A stretch of DNA of 64,000 bases, taken from the NCBI GenBank assembly GCA_013396915.1, contig VWZL01001370.1, positions 20,707 through 84,706 on the forward strand. The letters run 5' to 3'. This document shows positions 19,114 to 45,031 of this stretch, piece after piece. Within the stretch, counting starts at the first letter, position 1; every line of letters begins with the position of its first letter. The position numbers and the translations under genes are program-made. Source of the DNA: Stercorarius parasiticus (lineage: Eukaryota > Chordata > Aves > Charadriiformes > Stercorariidae). The notes below the pieces were generated by a model. The model saw nothing but the letters and a program-made list of their open reading frames with translations, was not told the origin of the DNA and searched no databases.

Positions 19114-22100
19114 TCAGGTTACAGAGGAAAGATCAAACTCCTAAGCCATGTCAGCCTGTAGCGCTCATCACTGAAGTAATGAGGCAAGGCCTCAAGAACA
19201 GCAAACAAGCCATTTTTGAAAGAAAAAGTTTTACACAAAAAAATAAGATACGTTGAGTCCATTGTACATTGCATTAATTACACTGAATGCTGGGACAATG
19301 TGCAGATGTTCCCAGCCAACTATACCCTCTTAATGCAAAGTTAATACCACAACACACTTCAACACATGCTAGTATTACCTTTTTATATTTTTTATGATAG
19401 TTTGAAAAAGAAAACCTCCCCAACAAATAGATCTCTCATTATATAGTTAGTAATACAACTTTCAATAAAGGTCACTGTTATTATCAAAGAAAAGCAAGTA
19501 CCGTGACAGAGATCACCGTTAAAGTAGAAAATGTCAAACACAATGGCATACTATTGCCATAACAACCAACTGAATTACTATTATAAATTAAAGCATCCAA
19601 GTTTTGCTCGTAAGTCATAATTCTCTAGCACATCTCTACGTTCCATCCTTCACTTCTATAGGTGACCTCTGACACAATGGCAACTAAGCAGATGACACAC
19701 AGGCTTACACAAGGTTCACAAGCTTTGTCTTGAACCAAAGCTAGTAAGCACTGCCTGCTCATATCAGCTGAGCTAGCGCTGGCCAGAGTGATCTTGCCTC
19801 CCATTCTGCAATACACTGCACAGACATGTTCATGGTAGTAGACTGGCACGCTCTACTTACTTGTCCTTCCCAGTGGAAAATTAGTTTTATCATAAAGACA
19901 GTGCTGCTTTAAATGTAAGAAATCAAATAGGAATTATAGTTTTGCTTAAAAGTGAAGGGGAAAAAATGCCTGCAAGATTTAAATATCATTTTTATCCTCA
20001 CATCAGTGAGAATTGTATTCAAGCCTTAGAGAACAGCTTAAACGTTCTAGCTACAAAAAAATTAACGCCTTTTTCCTTCTCACTTCAAGTGAATATTTTT
20101 ATTTTATTGCTTTTCTCTTCCCCATATATTACAAAACTGTAACAGCTTGTTCCAGGCCCTAAAATTCAACCCAACACTTTTCATGAAGACATGAAACCTA
20201 GTGGCCAAGTATCACATTCTCCCCTTTTCAGCAATAGTCTATCCGGAAAACCACCACATATTAGACAAAGAGGGAGTTGCAGCAGAGTGTGAAGAACCTT
20301 TTCTTCTTATGAGCCTTCCAGTTAATACCATTTCACATTTCAATTAAGAGCAAAGAAACACTATAAAGGGAACATTACAGTTGCTACATCAAATGCCAAA
20401 AAGTTTGGACACAGCTGCGTGGTCTGTTCCAACAGCTCAGTTCATATTGGATATGCGTTACAACATGACTACACGTTGCTATTCCCATCACCCCCAACAG
20501 GCCATGACTCATTCAATGCACAAGATAGACCTGATGCACTGTACCATTTGTACACCAACAGAAGAGAGGCAGAAAACAAGACTCAAGCTGTAGAAAGAAA
20601 ACAGACTCGTAATTAACTTAACCAAGAAAATAACTGCCATGCAGAACAGTGTTTTTATTTCCGTCTCTGCCACAAAAATTCTATGAGATGCCAGGAACCA
20701 ACCTCTCTCTTTTCTGGATGCCGGTCTATACAGAATTGATTTGCAAAAGTCTTCAACATTCACAGATGGAGAAGGAGACTACAGGAGCTACACTTTAAAC
20801 TCCTAAAATGGCATACGGTATCCTGAGTTACCTGAAGAATCACATTATAGAAACCTGATGGATTTGTGTTTCGCCATCCATAAAGTGTAGATAATACCAT
20901 CTTTCTTCTCCCACAGGTGTGATAAAAAAGAGAACAAAATTTCAGACACTCTCCTGTTATATAGAAGCAAAAACCCAGGAAGAAATTCAGATTTCTAACT
21001 TCAAAGCAAAGTTTAATAGTGAGCATTAGGACACATATCTAATGAGAAGAAAACAAAAACACTAAACAACTGCTCATTAAGTGCATATATTATGCTCTAC
21101 GTTACAGGTAAAGCAAAGATTCCAGGGAGGGGAAAAAACCAGTAAGTGATCACATAATTAAAGACTCCAGGATAACACAGATGTTCTTCCACACCTGGAG
21201 GAACAACGCAGTCTTATGTAGTCAGGAAGTATATCCCAAATCACATATTTCAACCTCCACCGAATTAAAATTTGAGGTATAAAAAGTTATCCATATTTTT
21301 AGACATGCCTCTAAATATACACCCCAGTAGAAAAAGCTAAATATTTATCACTCTTCCCAAGTAAAATAACTTTTAAGGCATAGAAAACGCCAGCAAATAT
21401 TTCAGATTACTGTGCTTCTGTATTATCTTTCCCTTAATACTGAATCCAAGTTTCGACAAATGCAAAAAACTTCATGGAAATATCAATTAGAAGTACTCTG
21501 CTTTTTAAAAACTTTAGTATTAAACGTGATCAACATAAAAAAATACTTTAGAAGCTACTTTCCATGAGTCATGCCTAAACTATTCAAAAAACCGAAGTCC
21601 TTGCAACCTTTGAACATAAGAAAAAGGGTAACTAATTTGGTACAGCTGCTATTAGTTTTCATAACACTCAATGCATGGAAAATGACTAGAAATTACTGCA
21701 TTCTACATACTGGTTGTTTGTTTGTGTGGGTTTTTTTGCAAGAGTGTCCAGTCATGTACTAACCTTATGCCAAATGCATTCTGACAGGACACCTGCCAAT
21801 CCCGGTGGGAGACTGTGTTCTTGGACATAGTTACATACTACCCTCATCTCCCTGCAAAGGTATGGAAGTGCTCAATTTGACAACAGCATGCATTTCTCAA
21901 TACGCTGTTAAAATTCACTTTGTTTTCAGTATCGCTCTTTTCACTGGAAAAAAACAAGAACACCTTGTTTAGTAGCAACAGAAATGCTACTATGATATAC
22001 CAATGGGAGCCTTAAAAATAATCTGTTCTTCCTAAGCTTTACATCTGTTTGGGAGGCAAATTCTTGAGAGCAAAGCATTCAATGATTTCATTTAAAAACA

Positions 22101-23176
22101 GTTCTCCAGACTAGAAGGCAAAGGCAGATGTAGTAAAGTGCTTCTTCCATCTAGCATCAGTGAAGTCACCAATGCATTAGATAAGGTGCAAGTGCAAAAA
22201 ACCATAATGTATCCTGGGAAGGAGCACTTGGGGGAAAAAAAAAAAAAAGAGACGACTTTTCAGATGAAGGATATGAAGATTTAAGTAACAATCCTCTGCA
22301 TCTGTGCAAATTAGAAAAACAGTCCTTTTATTACAGGATTAAGTTTTCTGATAGGTACATAAAACCTCCTTGCTATCTATTTCCAGACGCATTAGAAATC
22401 AAACAAGAAACACATTAATCATTTTACTTACATTGTGTGATAGTCCATCAAAATGACTTCATTTCTAATTACTTATGTATATTTGAAAGACGGTTCCCGT
22501 AATACTTTTTTCCCTAATAGGAGACCTATGAGTGTGTCCCTGCCCAGCTACAGGGCACTTTCTATTATTTTCACAGTGTATTCTGTAAGAGGGAACCTCT
22601 TACCCCCAACTCCCTACAATAACTTCATCATCTTGGTGTACCAAAGTCTCCAACATTTGTGTTGTGGAGTCACAATGGGACAAAGAACAAAAGCCCGTCA
22701 CAACTTCCCAAAAAGCCGATTCCTTACAAGTTATGGTGGGAACAGAGGCACACTATCTTAATTTCCTGGAAAGTTAAGTCAACAAGTTATAAAAAAGGAA
22801 GGAAAATATATCTAGGATCTTTGAATACATGCATTAGAAAACGAATTAAAGTTTATTAATAAATCTGAGGAGAAAGAGGCGATTAAGAAGTGACTCAAAA
22901 AAGCCAACTTTAACTTGGTTTTATGAAAGAAAAAAGAGAACACCTTCAACTAAGCAAGATGAATGATCTGAAAAAATATACACATACATTGCTAAACTGA
23001 AAAGAATGAAATATTTGGAATGTTTCAACCACTTACAATGCAATTCCTCTAAACTTTATGGTCAATTAGATTATTAAACGGTAATGACATAGTGACATTA
23101 CTGTATCATCAACTATCTTTGTGAAACAAAAATAACAAGGCTAATGTCTACAATAATTATTTTTAGTTTTATAAGT

Positions 23177-23200
23177 AATTGTACTTCTAGAAGTACAATT
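23177..23200. repeat. Perfect 24-bp palindrome
   Basis: Arms aattgtacttct and agaagtacaatt meet with no spacer, centred on CTAG. This is seen directly. It could extrude as a small cruciform or be a dimeric protein site; nothing around it favours either. Confidence 0.9.
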
Positions 23201-23557
23201 TCTATTATCATGAAAATATTATCAAAAAAGCCAATGAAGAGTGTTTCAAAGAACTAACAGAACTAAGTCAGCATGAGATAAGACAGAAGACATATTCCAA
23301 ATCAATCTATACATTTTTTTAAGAAGTAGGATTACAAAAATTCGAGTCAGCAAGAGGGAAAACAGAAAGTATGTAATACCATACCCTAAAAAAACCTAAA
23401 AAAACAGTCTAAAAAGTAAATTAAATTGATTTGTGTATCTGAAGACTAAGCAAGGAAGTGTGAAACAGGGAGGAAAGTTTCACTGGTTACCCATTTTAAC
23501 TGGGACCTAAATTTAAAAAGTCATTCAAGTAACATCCATAAAACTATCCATAAAACT

Positions 23558-23613
23558 GCCTTAACCTTATTTTTGTCCTATATATGCCTTAACCTTATTT
23601 TTGTCCTATATAT
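23558..23613. repeat. Two tandem copies of a 28-bp unit
   Basis: Unit 1 (23558-23585) and unit 2 (23586-23613) are identical, beginning gccttaaccttatttttg and ending ctatatat. A partial third copy of the unit end (gtcctatatat) follows directly. This is a minisatellite seed, probably of variable copy number. Confidence 0.92.
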
Positions 23614-24692
23614 GTCCTATATATGACCTATAGGTCAATATATGAACCAAGATACAGTTTGTTAAACAAAACATAAAAATCACAAGTTTATACTGAAGAC
23701 ATGAGACACTAGTAGAAAAAAATGCAAGAACACTAGACTAAAATTTTAAAAGTTAACAGAACTAAAATGCATTTTATTTTACTTGGGACAGCCCGAACGT
23801 GGTTATCAAAATGAAATGGATGAAATCAGAAAGCTACTAATGTAGTACCTAAATTTGGGAAAAAATAAAAGTAAGAAATTGGGTAGTGAGCTGCACCTAA
23901 AATAAAGGTAATATTCCTTCTCAGTGGTTTTAGCTGGTTGTATGTTATTCCCCAAATCCTTCCTGGCAAGTAAATACAAATTCACAATAGGGCACAAAGT
24001 GTTTTATGCAGCTGGATAGATCAATTCATATGAAAATTAAGGTTTGAACATGAAGTAAACATGGAAACAGGTTAAGAGAAACGAGCTGAAAATCTAGATG
24101 GCACACCAATCTTACAAGCGAGTCTACAGAATAATTTATCCTTCACACATCACCCAAAGCAACCAATTACCTTTGATTGCTATTTTAAAACACTTTCTAA
24201 AAATACATAAAGTTACAGCTAGAAAGAATGGCAGAAAATTGAAAGAAAAACAAATTGTTTCACCAGCAGTGAAACTAATGAAGTTTGGTTTCCTATGGTT
24301 TATCTTTTGTTCAGTTAATTCCCAACCTTTAACCCAGCTGCCCCAACTCCCCCAGGCTAAAAAGAAGCAAAATTGTTGTATTAGGAGAAAGTTCACCACC
24401 AGTAAGACTGAATAAATTACTCTTATTATGATCGCCCGTAAGTAAAGCTATGCGATCTAGTAAGCTCAAAGACAGTGCTAGGAGTCCCACTATAGGTCTC
24501 ACGAGACCAGACTTTACAGAAATTAACAGTTCCATAGCAGGAAATAACTCTCTGCCCGTAAAGATGGACTTGACTTCAAGGGCAATGTCTAACTTAAGAC
24601 TTTCTTTTCTGTCTGAAGACTCTTTCCCCAGCTAGATGTTTGGAGGAAGGGTTTCACTATTGCCTTGGTTTCGTAAACTGCTGAGCACCTCT

Positions 24693-24750
24693 GGCCCCAA
24701 TCCAACAATGCACTTAAGTATGTGCTTAACTGTTTTGCTGGATCAGAGCC
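24693..24750. repeat. Imperfect palindrome, probable ancient dispersed repeat
   Basis: The first half (ggccccaatccaac, then cacttaagt) and the reverse complement of the second half (ggctctgatccagc, then agttaagca) pair without gaps at roughly 70-75% of positions. Short palindromes with the words aatccagcaaagc and cttaagcatgtgcttaa are, as I recall, a common old repeat type in turtles, crocodilians and birds. The assignment is from memory. Confidence 0.5.
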
Positions 24751-25981
24751 AGTACATTCAGTAACTTATGCAGACTGAGTTCTGCATCCCAAGTAATAAG
24801 CTGTTAAAGCCCAAGGACAACATGTATGAAGATGATTTGTCTGATAAATAAATGAAATGTCCTCTAACCGTAGGAGATTAAAACCCTAGCTATAGCAAGA
24901 TCACTGGCGGCACTGTAATACATGCCTTATTATATTCTCTTTGGAGATGATGCAACAAGGTTTATTCATTTGGGCTTTCTGTTTCAGTTTGCGTGTTTGT
25001 TTTTTTTTTTCTTTTTCCCCTGTTACAACACACCCCCTACTTCTAAAGGGATAAGACTGCCTTAGGAAAGCAAACTTAGCAGAAAACATCTACTACTACA
25101 GTATTTCATTCTTAAGACTGCTTTGTCCACACAACTAAGTCTCTGGAGAAGCCAAGATTATTCCAAAGCTTTTTAAGTTTACTGACAAAATGAAGAACTA
25201 CAAATACCAGGTTTTGGAATCTTAAACCTCTGATTAAAGTTTTATAGCTTGACTTGTACACTGAATTGCTATTACACGACCATTCACAAGAAAAGAACCC
25301 ATGTCTTAGAGAAGATTAGAAAAAACAGCAGAGTAGCTTATCCCACAGCAGAAAAATTTCATTGGCTATTTAGGAAACAGCGGCTGTAAACCAAGTATTT
25401 CACATTTCACATTTTAAGTGTCATCTAAGCAGTCCAGTGCTCCTCAATGACAATTCCAATACTCCAGTTCCCCCACATAAACAAAGCTGCCCCGTTTAGT
25501 ATTTCCCATACAGAGATCTCCCATGACAGATCACAGTGGTTTCATGGAGCTAAAATGATTCACATTTGGTTTACGGAAGAAAAGCATTGAAACCAAAAAG
25601 CAGAGCACAGCATAGGAAACTTAAGTCTTGCCTAAGAAAAAGAATGCAAAATGGAGCAAATATATTAATCTCCTCTAACCTCTAATTACTTACTACTGTA
25701 GCCTGAAGTATCTAAATTTTCAAGCACTTGCATTTTGCACAAAAGCTTTCAAGGTCTCAACAGAAAGGGCATTCTAAACAAAGTATGTTTGGCCAGAAGC
25801 CCTTTGAAAAAAACAAACAAAACCCAAAAAAACAACCACTACCCTAAAACACTGAAATAAAATTTTCAAACAAACAGATCTTTGAAGAAAACCGTTTGTA
25901 ATTTCAGCCATGAGGAAGGTTTGTCACAGGGTTTCCCATGTGTTTATAGATTACGAAGAAAAAACAACCATAAACACATTA

Positions 25982-29338
<3,357 letters not shown>

Positions 29339-30844
29339 TCAGGTGAAGTGATAATGAGTGATCGAAAGGAAAACTGCTCAAATCTTCCCGTATAAACTGA
29401 ATCACATACATCTGAAGTCCTTTTTCAAGGATTTTACAAGCATATGGGATTGCCTTCCCTTGAAGCATGAGCATTAAGGCTTCTTTCTGCTTATTAGCTT
29501 CTTTCTCCAAAGTATCTGCCCTATTTGCCAACCTGAACACGAGAGCAGGCTTAGTTTAATCACTAAATTTTCTCATTTACAAACAAGCAGCTGTAATAAC
29601 TGATGCAAACAAAAGTAGTCATAATGACAATTTGTAGCCACTTCTGGCCTATAACTGGTTTAAACTGGAGACTATGAAGCCTACAGTTTGTTTGATCTTA
29701 AACCAAACCAAAGTCTTCCAATGATAATTCATCATAAAAGCAAAGACCCTTCACAAACAACTGGCAATCAATATGCATTGCTCATCTTGGAGAACTTATT
29801 TAATACATTTAATAGCATTTCCCTGCAGGCTAAATTATCACAGATTCCTTCAGGCAGACAGAATTATCTTTTCTGCTGTCTGCTGCAAAGATGTCTAATC
29901 AAAAGTTACATATTTTAAAGGTCAAATGCAACTAAAACCATTATCCATTTGACTTGCTCCTTAACAGAAACCAAAGGATTTCATCTGGGGATTCCTCCAC
30001 TTATTTATTCCTCCTGGATAATTTCTACATGAAAGACAGTATTTATCTCTATAAGCATTGTCTCAGAAGTTTAGACTATGTGCAAATTCACACAACAGGT
30101 ACAGACACTTCCTTAAGACTGGGTAATTTTTTCCTTTGGGTTCAAGTCCGACTGTTCTTCATGCTCTGTACACTGGCATATAAGGCAAAGCGTGCATGGC
30201 CCCATTTAATTTTTAACTCAGCTAGGGATACAATTTTTAAAAACCTGAAGGGCAAGTAAGGAGAATTGAATGCACATGGAATTCACATTTCAAAGAACTT
30301 CATCAGATGGAAAGCAACCTCTCTTTCTGAGTGACAGCTTACAAGTACACGCACTCTGTGGTTAATTCCAAGTAGTTAAATATATCACTTGTGGTCTTGC
30401 AAAGCAACTCTGTGGTAGAGAATCACTTCACGTCACTCTTCATAGTGTCAGAGATGACAGTGCTTGGTGAAGAGGTTTGGATGGAGTTTTGCTCCAGGCT
30501 GCGGACTTTTCCTTATGATGTTTCTGGTATCACTCACAAAAGAAGGATCAACCTTTAAGGCTTCATATCAAGTCTTACCACAGCTCATTACCCATATTCA
30601 GAGAACTGCTACTCAGAAATGGTTGAATACTTTGATCTTTCAACAACAAGACAAACAGTTCAGATTTCCGAAAGGGTCTGTGTGCAGAATACATGAAGGA
30701 AGACAGAGCCCTAATACGACTGAGTTTCTAATACAGACGAGCTAGATTTAGAGAACTGTGAGACTATTCTCTTGATGAAAGGTGTAACTCAGGCACCATG
30801 CTGGCAGAAACTTTGAAAGAGTCTGAAGAGACACTTCATCTCTG

Positions 30845-30864
30845 AAAAAAAAAAAAAAAAAAAA
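30845..30864. repeat. A20 homopolymer
   Basis: Twenty A on the plus strand, followed by a further A-rich stretch. I see no upstream retrocopy or target-site duplication, so this is simple sequence and not a retrotransposon tail. Confidence 0.85.
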
Positions 30865-33800
30865 CCAACAAAAAAAAGAAATTGTCCAGAACTTCCCCAC
30901 CCTCCCTTTAGGAGTAGTGGCAAGCAGGTAAGCAGTCTGGTAAGTATAAACACATTGACAAAGATTTATGTCTTACATCAGAATGTTGGAGAATGGGGAG
31001 AACAGGGAAATAACCTTCACCTTTCCCTTTAAAAACATAAAAACAGAACATAAAAACAATGCCCAGATCAGAAGATAGCCGTGGACTGAGATGGCTGGCT
31101 ACAAGAATAATCAGAAAGCAGGGAGTGTGATGTACTCTCATGTGACTATATGGGAGGGGAACACAATGCCCATACCTGTGCACATTTCAAAAAAATTAAG
31201 AAAGTTTTCAGCCTTTCCTCTTCCACTGACTGTTCCGTACAATATTGTTGATGTATCTTGACATACTTATCTTGACATACTTTAAGATTATTTATTAAAA
31301 AAAAAAGCCAACAAAAAACCCAAAGAAAACACAAAGATCAGTGCATTGTAACAGTAATAAACCTATATCGGGTTATTCAGGACACAAACTTGCAGTTCAG
31401 CCTTGATGGTTTACTGTCATACAGACACCTATAAGATACCCATCAAAGATTATTAAACAAATAAGAAGTTAGGAAACAACCCTATAAATATATTTTTTGC
31501 TTGCTGAATATTTTTACAGCTAGAAGTGCACTTGAAATAAACATGAATCTTGTCTACAACACTTGTAATATGCATGCAGTAGTATAACTAATGGCACAAA
31601 CCTGAGAAATAAGCAAATTATGTTTGTTCTTTACAACACTGGAGTAATCTGAGTATCCTGATCATTTTTCATTTGAAGAGACAGAGATGCAGACTACAAT
31701 ACACAGGAACACATCACGTCTCACCATTCCTGTCCAAATGCTCATTAATAATAACCAGCTAATAGGCTGTATTTCTACAAATCAGGCTACACAACATAGT
31801 AACTTCCTATTGCTGAAGGAGCCAAACTCATTATTAATGAGAGTGAGCTCTAACTCTTTCATGAACCGCTTGTTAATAAACAAGCTAAACAGTAGGTCAA
31901 AGAGAAAACACGCATTAGAAATTCACCCTAAACCTTTGAATACAGTATTTCGATTGGTATATGAAAGCACATAAAAAATGTAAGCTCTCATATTCAATTC
32001 TTTTTTATTCCAAAGTCCTTTTCAAGTACTCTGTTAGAGCAAAAGGGACATTCCAGTGGGGGGTTGCTGGTATCAGTGTAACAGATACAGCATAAAGAGG
32101 TGCTTAAGGGAAGTGAAAAATCAGCTGTCTGAAATATGTCTTTAAAAACCTATACAAACGGAAAACTAGATTTTAATTCCAGGGGGTTTCCAGTTCTGGG
32201 TAAAATCCAGTTCAGGGTAAGCTGTAACTAAAACTGTCCCTATTCAACTTGAACAGAATTTCAAACTAACTATTCAGGTTAAAAGGGGAAAAAATACCAG
32301 TGGTTCAAACCACTACTTGGTTTGTGTCCAGTACAAAGACTCTGATAGCAATCTTTATCTCCCAGTCAAGACGTGCATCTATTAAAATAACATTATAGCA
32401 GTCTGGCATTAACTTACAAGTTATATTCAAGACTGCATAAAAAAAAGCAGTAGCTCCCTTCAGAATAAAATAAAATTAAAAAATAAGTAAATCTTGTTAG
32501 GCAGTGACAAAAAAGGTACACTCTATCATTACAAAGTTCATATTGAGAGCTGGGGAGTTGTAAATTTTAATAGGCCCACTACAAGAAAGCAAGCATTGCC
32601 CATTTCACTGCTAGCCAGATTCAATTCTGACACCCACCTCTTTCAATTCAAGGGCAAAAAACCTACCCAAAATGAAATTTTTTTTTATGCACTAATAGAG
32701 AATTCATTTGCTTGTTTTGGATCTTAAGTCTATACACTGATTTTTAGGTATTTTAAATGTAAATCTTTTTAAAAGAGCTCCCAGTTGTTTTAACTAAATG
32801 CATTTTATTGTAATAGTTCTCAAACTAACCAAGGAAAAAACCGCAATTTTTTAAACTTAAAAGCACATTCAATCTTCTTTTATCAAAACCAATTAAAACT
32901 ATGCGTACAAGTATTTGGCTAGTTTACAGTATCAACATAATGAAAAATACATGCTAGAAATCATTCCATTAATTGTTAGGAACAAGAAAACATGAATCCA
33001 GACTGCTAAGACAAGCCTAGGAAACTGTAAACAGCTACCTACTAGTTTACTGTCAAAAGCTATGGGAAGCAATTCAAAACTGCTGAGCAGAACTACTGTT
33101 ACCTATGTTACTCATAACAAATGCAGTTGCCCAGGAGAGGTGATACTTTTATTTCCATTACTTAAGCTCTTGCTTTCAGCTGCCTATAGCTTTGTCAAAT
33201 TTTCTCTGAAGTCTACCATGCAACATTCAGCTCTCCTACCCCCTTCCCATCAGAGATTTCAGTACAAGTATTAGAGTTGTTTTAAGAATGAGATTAAAAT
33301 TAAAGGGGGATGCAAATCATTTTACCATTTTATGTGCTAAAACACATTATCGTAGCTTTTTACCTGGGAAGCTCTGTTGTCCAATGCTTTGGAAAAAAAA
33401 GTCGAACATTTGTCTGGGGGTCCTTTATACTGGGCATGTTCCCTCCATTCCCTTGGAAAAATCTTTACATTTGGCAAAGCTTTAGCAAAAATTTCAGTTT
33501 GCACATGTTCAGGAAAGATGTTTGGAACTGGCCACTACATTTGCTAGTAATTCTGTCTCTAGTGGGCTTTACAGTTTGAATAGAACTGCCTCAGAGAGTT
33601 TCTCCTTCCAGAAACTGCAGGTTACTGTGGCACAAAGAACCTGAGTGCACAGATACTGTTGGTATTCAACAAACTCTTAACACCCACCACACAGGCATTA
33701 AGTAGCCAGGCAGAGAAACTGGAACCAGGACTTACAAGTGAGGGAAAGGAAAAAGAAAGGGATAAAATAGAAGCCAAACAACGGAGAAACAGAACAGACA

Positions 33801-35009
33801 AGGAACTAGAAGGTAACTGAGTAACAGCTCAAGTAAGGGAAGACAGATGAGAATTGGCTGGATAACGCACGGAGAACGACACTGGGACCATGAACCCGGG
33901 GAACTAGAAAAGGCAAGAAAACTGGTTTGAGAAGCTCGAGCAAGGAAAACAGAGGAAGGGAAAGAACTTTAAGCTGGAAAAGCCCAAGGCAGGTTTTACG
34001 GTGAACAACCATTGCAAAATCTGGATAGAAACAATTCCCTTCCCCACACTCCATTTTTTCCATTACTGTGGTCTATCGTAAAGGAACCATGAAACCCATT
34101 GGCCACACATTTCTTATCTTTCTCTTGTGGTCAGTCCATAAAGAGGATTGCATCCTAGCACAATGGATCACTATTATCAAATGGCAGAGACTTGCTTACA
34201 TGCTGAAGGCTTCGCTATCGCTGACACTCACAGCCCTGTGGTGAAGAAAAGCTGCTTGTTGTAGAACTTGATAGGGAACCGCCAGAAGATGAAGGATGGT
34301 CTCTCAGTAAAAGCAAGTGTTATCCTGGAAATACAGATGCTATTCCTGCCCCGCTATAATTCCTTTGTGCTTGTTGGTAATGTTTAAGCCAAAACTTTTC
34401 AGACACAAAACTCCTTTTGCACGAATTTCTGGGCACTTATCTGTGATTCTGAGCGCTTCTTCAAGCTGCCGATGAAGTCACCCAGGCAGCTGAAGGCCCA
34501 TGCACTAATAAATCAGCTATGATGAGTTTCATAACAGGTACTCAATGACATGGGAACAGACAACCCTCTTTGGATTGACTCCTCTTTGGCCCAGGTCCTC
34601 ATCTTTAAAAATGAGGCTATTGCCACCACTGGAATACAAGATTATTCCATATTTGTCAAATCTGATTTTAAAATTCAAGTACTTAAACTTACATCACTCC
34701 TTTTGACAACTATTTTTGCTATCAATAGCTGTCTGGAAGAGGACTGTATATTGCCAGTAACATCATCTCCTCAGACAACCTATACATTTCTTCTCATTTT
34801 TGAATGTCCTATTAAACAGGGAGTCAGGAGAGAGGATGCAAAAGGCCCAGAGTATCAGGGAAAAGTCCAACCCCGCAAGAATATGCTGCAAGATTAATTT
34901 AGTAAAAAGAAAGGTGCTGCTCTTGGAAAGAGGCTGCACCCTTCCTGACAGAGGCACACGCTGCATGCAGGTCAGCTATTAGGTACTGGACAGAAGATGG
35001 AAACTCCCT

Positions 35010-35273
35010 TTTTGGGAGAGATGAGGGGCAATGGGTACAAGTCACTCCTGGGGAGATTCTGATTGGACACAAGAGGAAATTGTTTCACAATGAGATCAAT
35101 CAGCCACTGGAATAATCTCCCCAGAGAAGTGATGGATTCCCCATCATTGGACACTTTCAAGATTCAGGTGGACAGGGTGCTGGGCCATCTTGTCTAGACC
35201 GTGCTTTTGCCAAGAAAGGTCAGACCAGATGATCCTTGAGGTCCTTTCCAACCTGGTATTTTATGATCCTATG
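35010..35273 (+). mobile_element. CR1 LINE 3' end, 5'-truncated
   Basis: A plus-strand fragment of the CR1 end of ORF2 plus 3' UTR. Diagnostic pieces are ggcaatgggtacaagtcact, aattgtttcacaatgagatc, cactggaataatctccccag, gaccagatgatccttgaggt and cctttccaacctggtatttt. The last is followed by ttatgatcctatga, a degenerate form of the terminal octamer repeat typical of CR1 (ATTCTATG-like). It is short and 5'-truncated, as most CR1 copies are, and inserted antisense to GLCCI1 in intron 3. The left limit is approximate. Confidence 0.92.
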
Positions 35274-35800
35274 AACTCTGGACAGAATGGAGTTTACTGG
35301 GACAAATGCTGAAATATTGTTATTTCAGCTGAGCTGGAGACAATTTTACTGTATCTAATTTCTCATGATGCAAATCCACTTAGCTTTTGGTGGATTATTT
35401 CTAGTTGCAACTGTAGTCTTCAGCAAAATACATATGATTAAAGAGCATTTCAAGCAATCGTATCATTACTGTATCAACACTTACTCTCCTTTTTCATTTG
35501 AGAAAGCGATGCCCTCTCTACCTCCACTCTTAAACTTGAATGAAATTTCTAAACAAGACTATGATAACATACCAACTTTCACTTTGCCTCTTTCAGGAGA
35601 GCAGCGTTAAAGGACAGAAAGCTAACTATGGTAACTCTGAACAGAAAAATTCATGAACAACAACAAGCTGGTTCCTCAGCGCTCATTCTGACCACTTCTT
35701 CAGAGCCAACACTGTGGAGTAGGAAGGGAGGAAATCCAACAGGCATAAAATAACAACCACTCTTGAAGGAACTCCTACATTGGAGGTAAAACCTGTTTCA

Positions 35801-45031
<9,231 letters not shown>

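Noticed and set aside
30845..30880. A-run as the tail of a processed retrocopy
   Set aside because: No gene-like sequence or target-site duplication precedes it, and CR1-driven genomes rarely make poly-A-tailed retrocopies.
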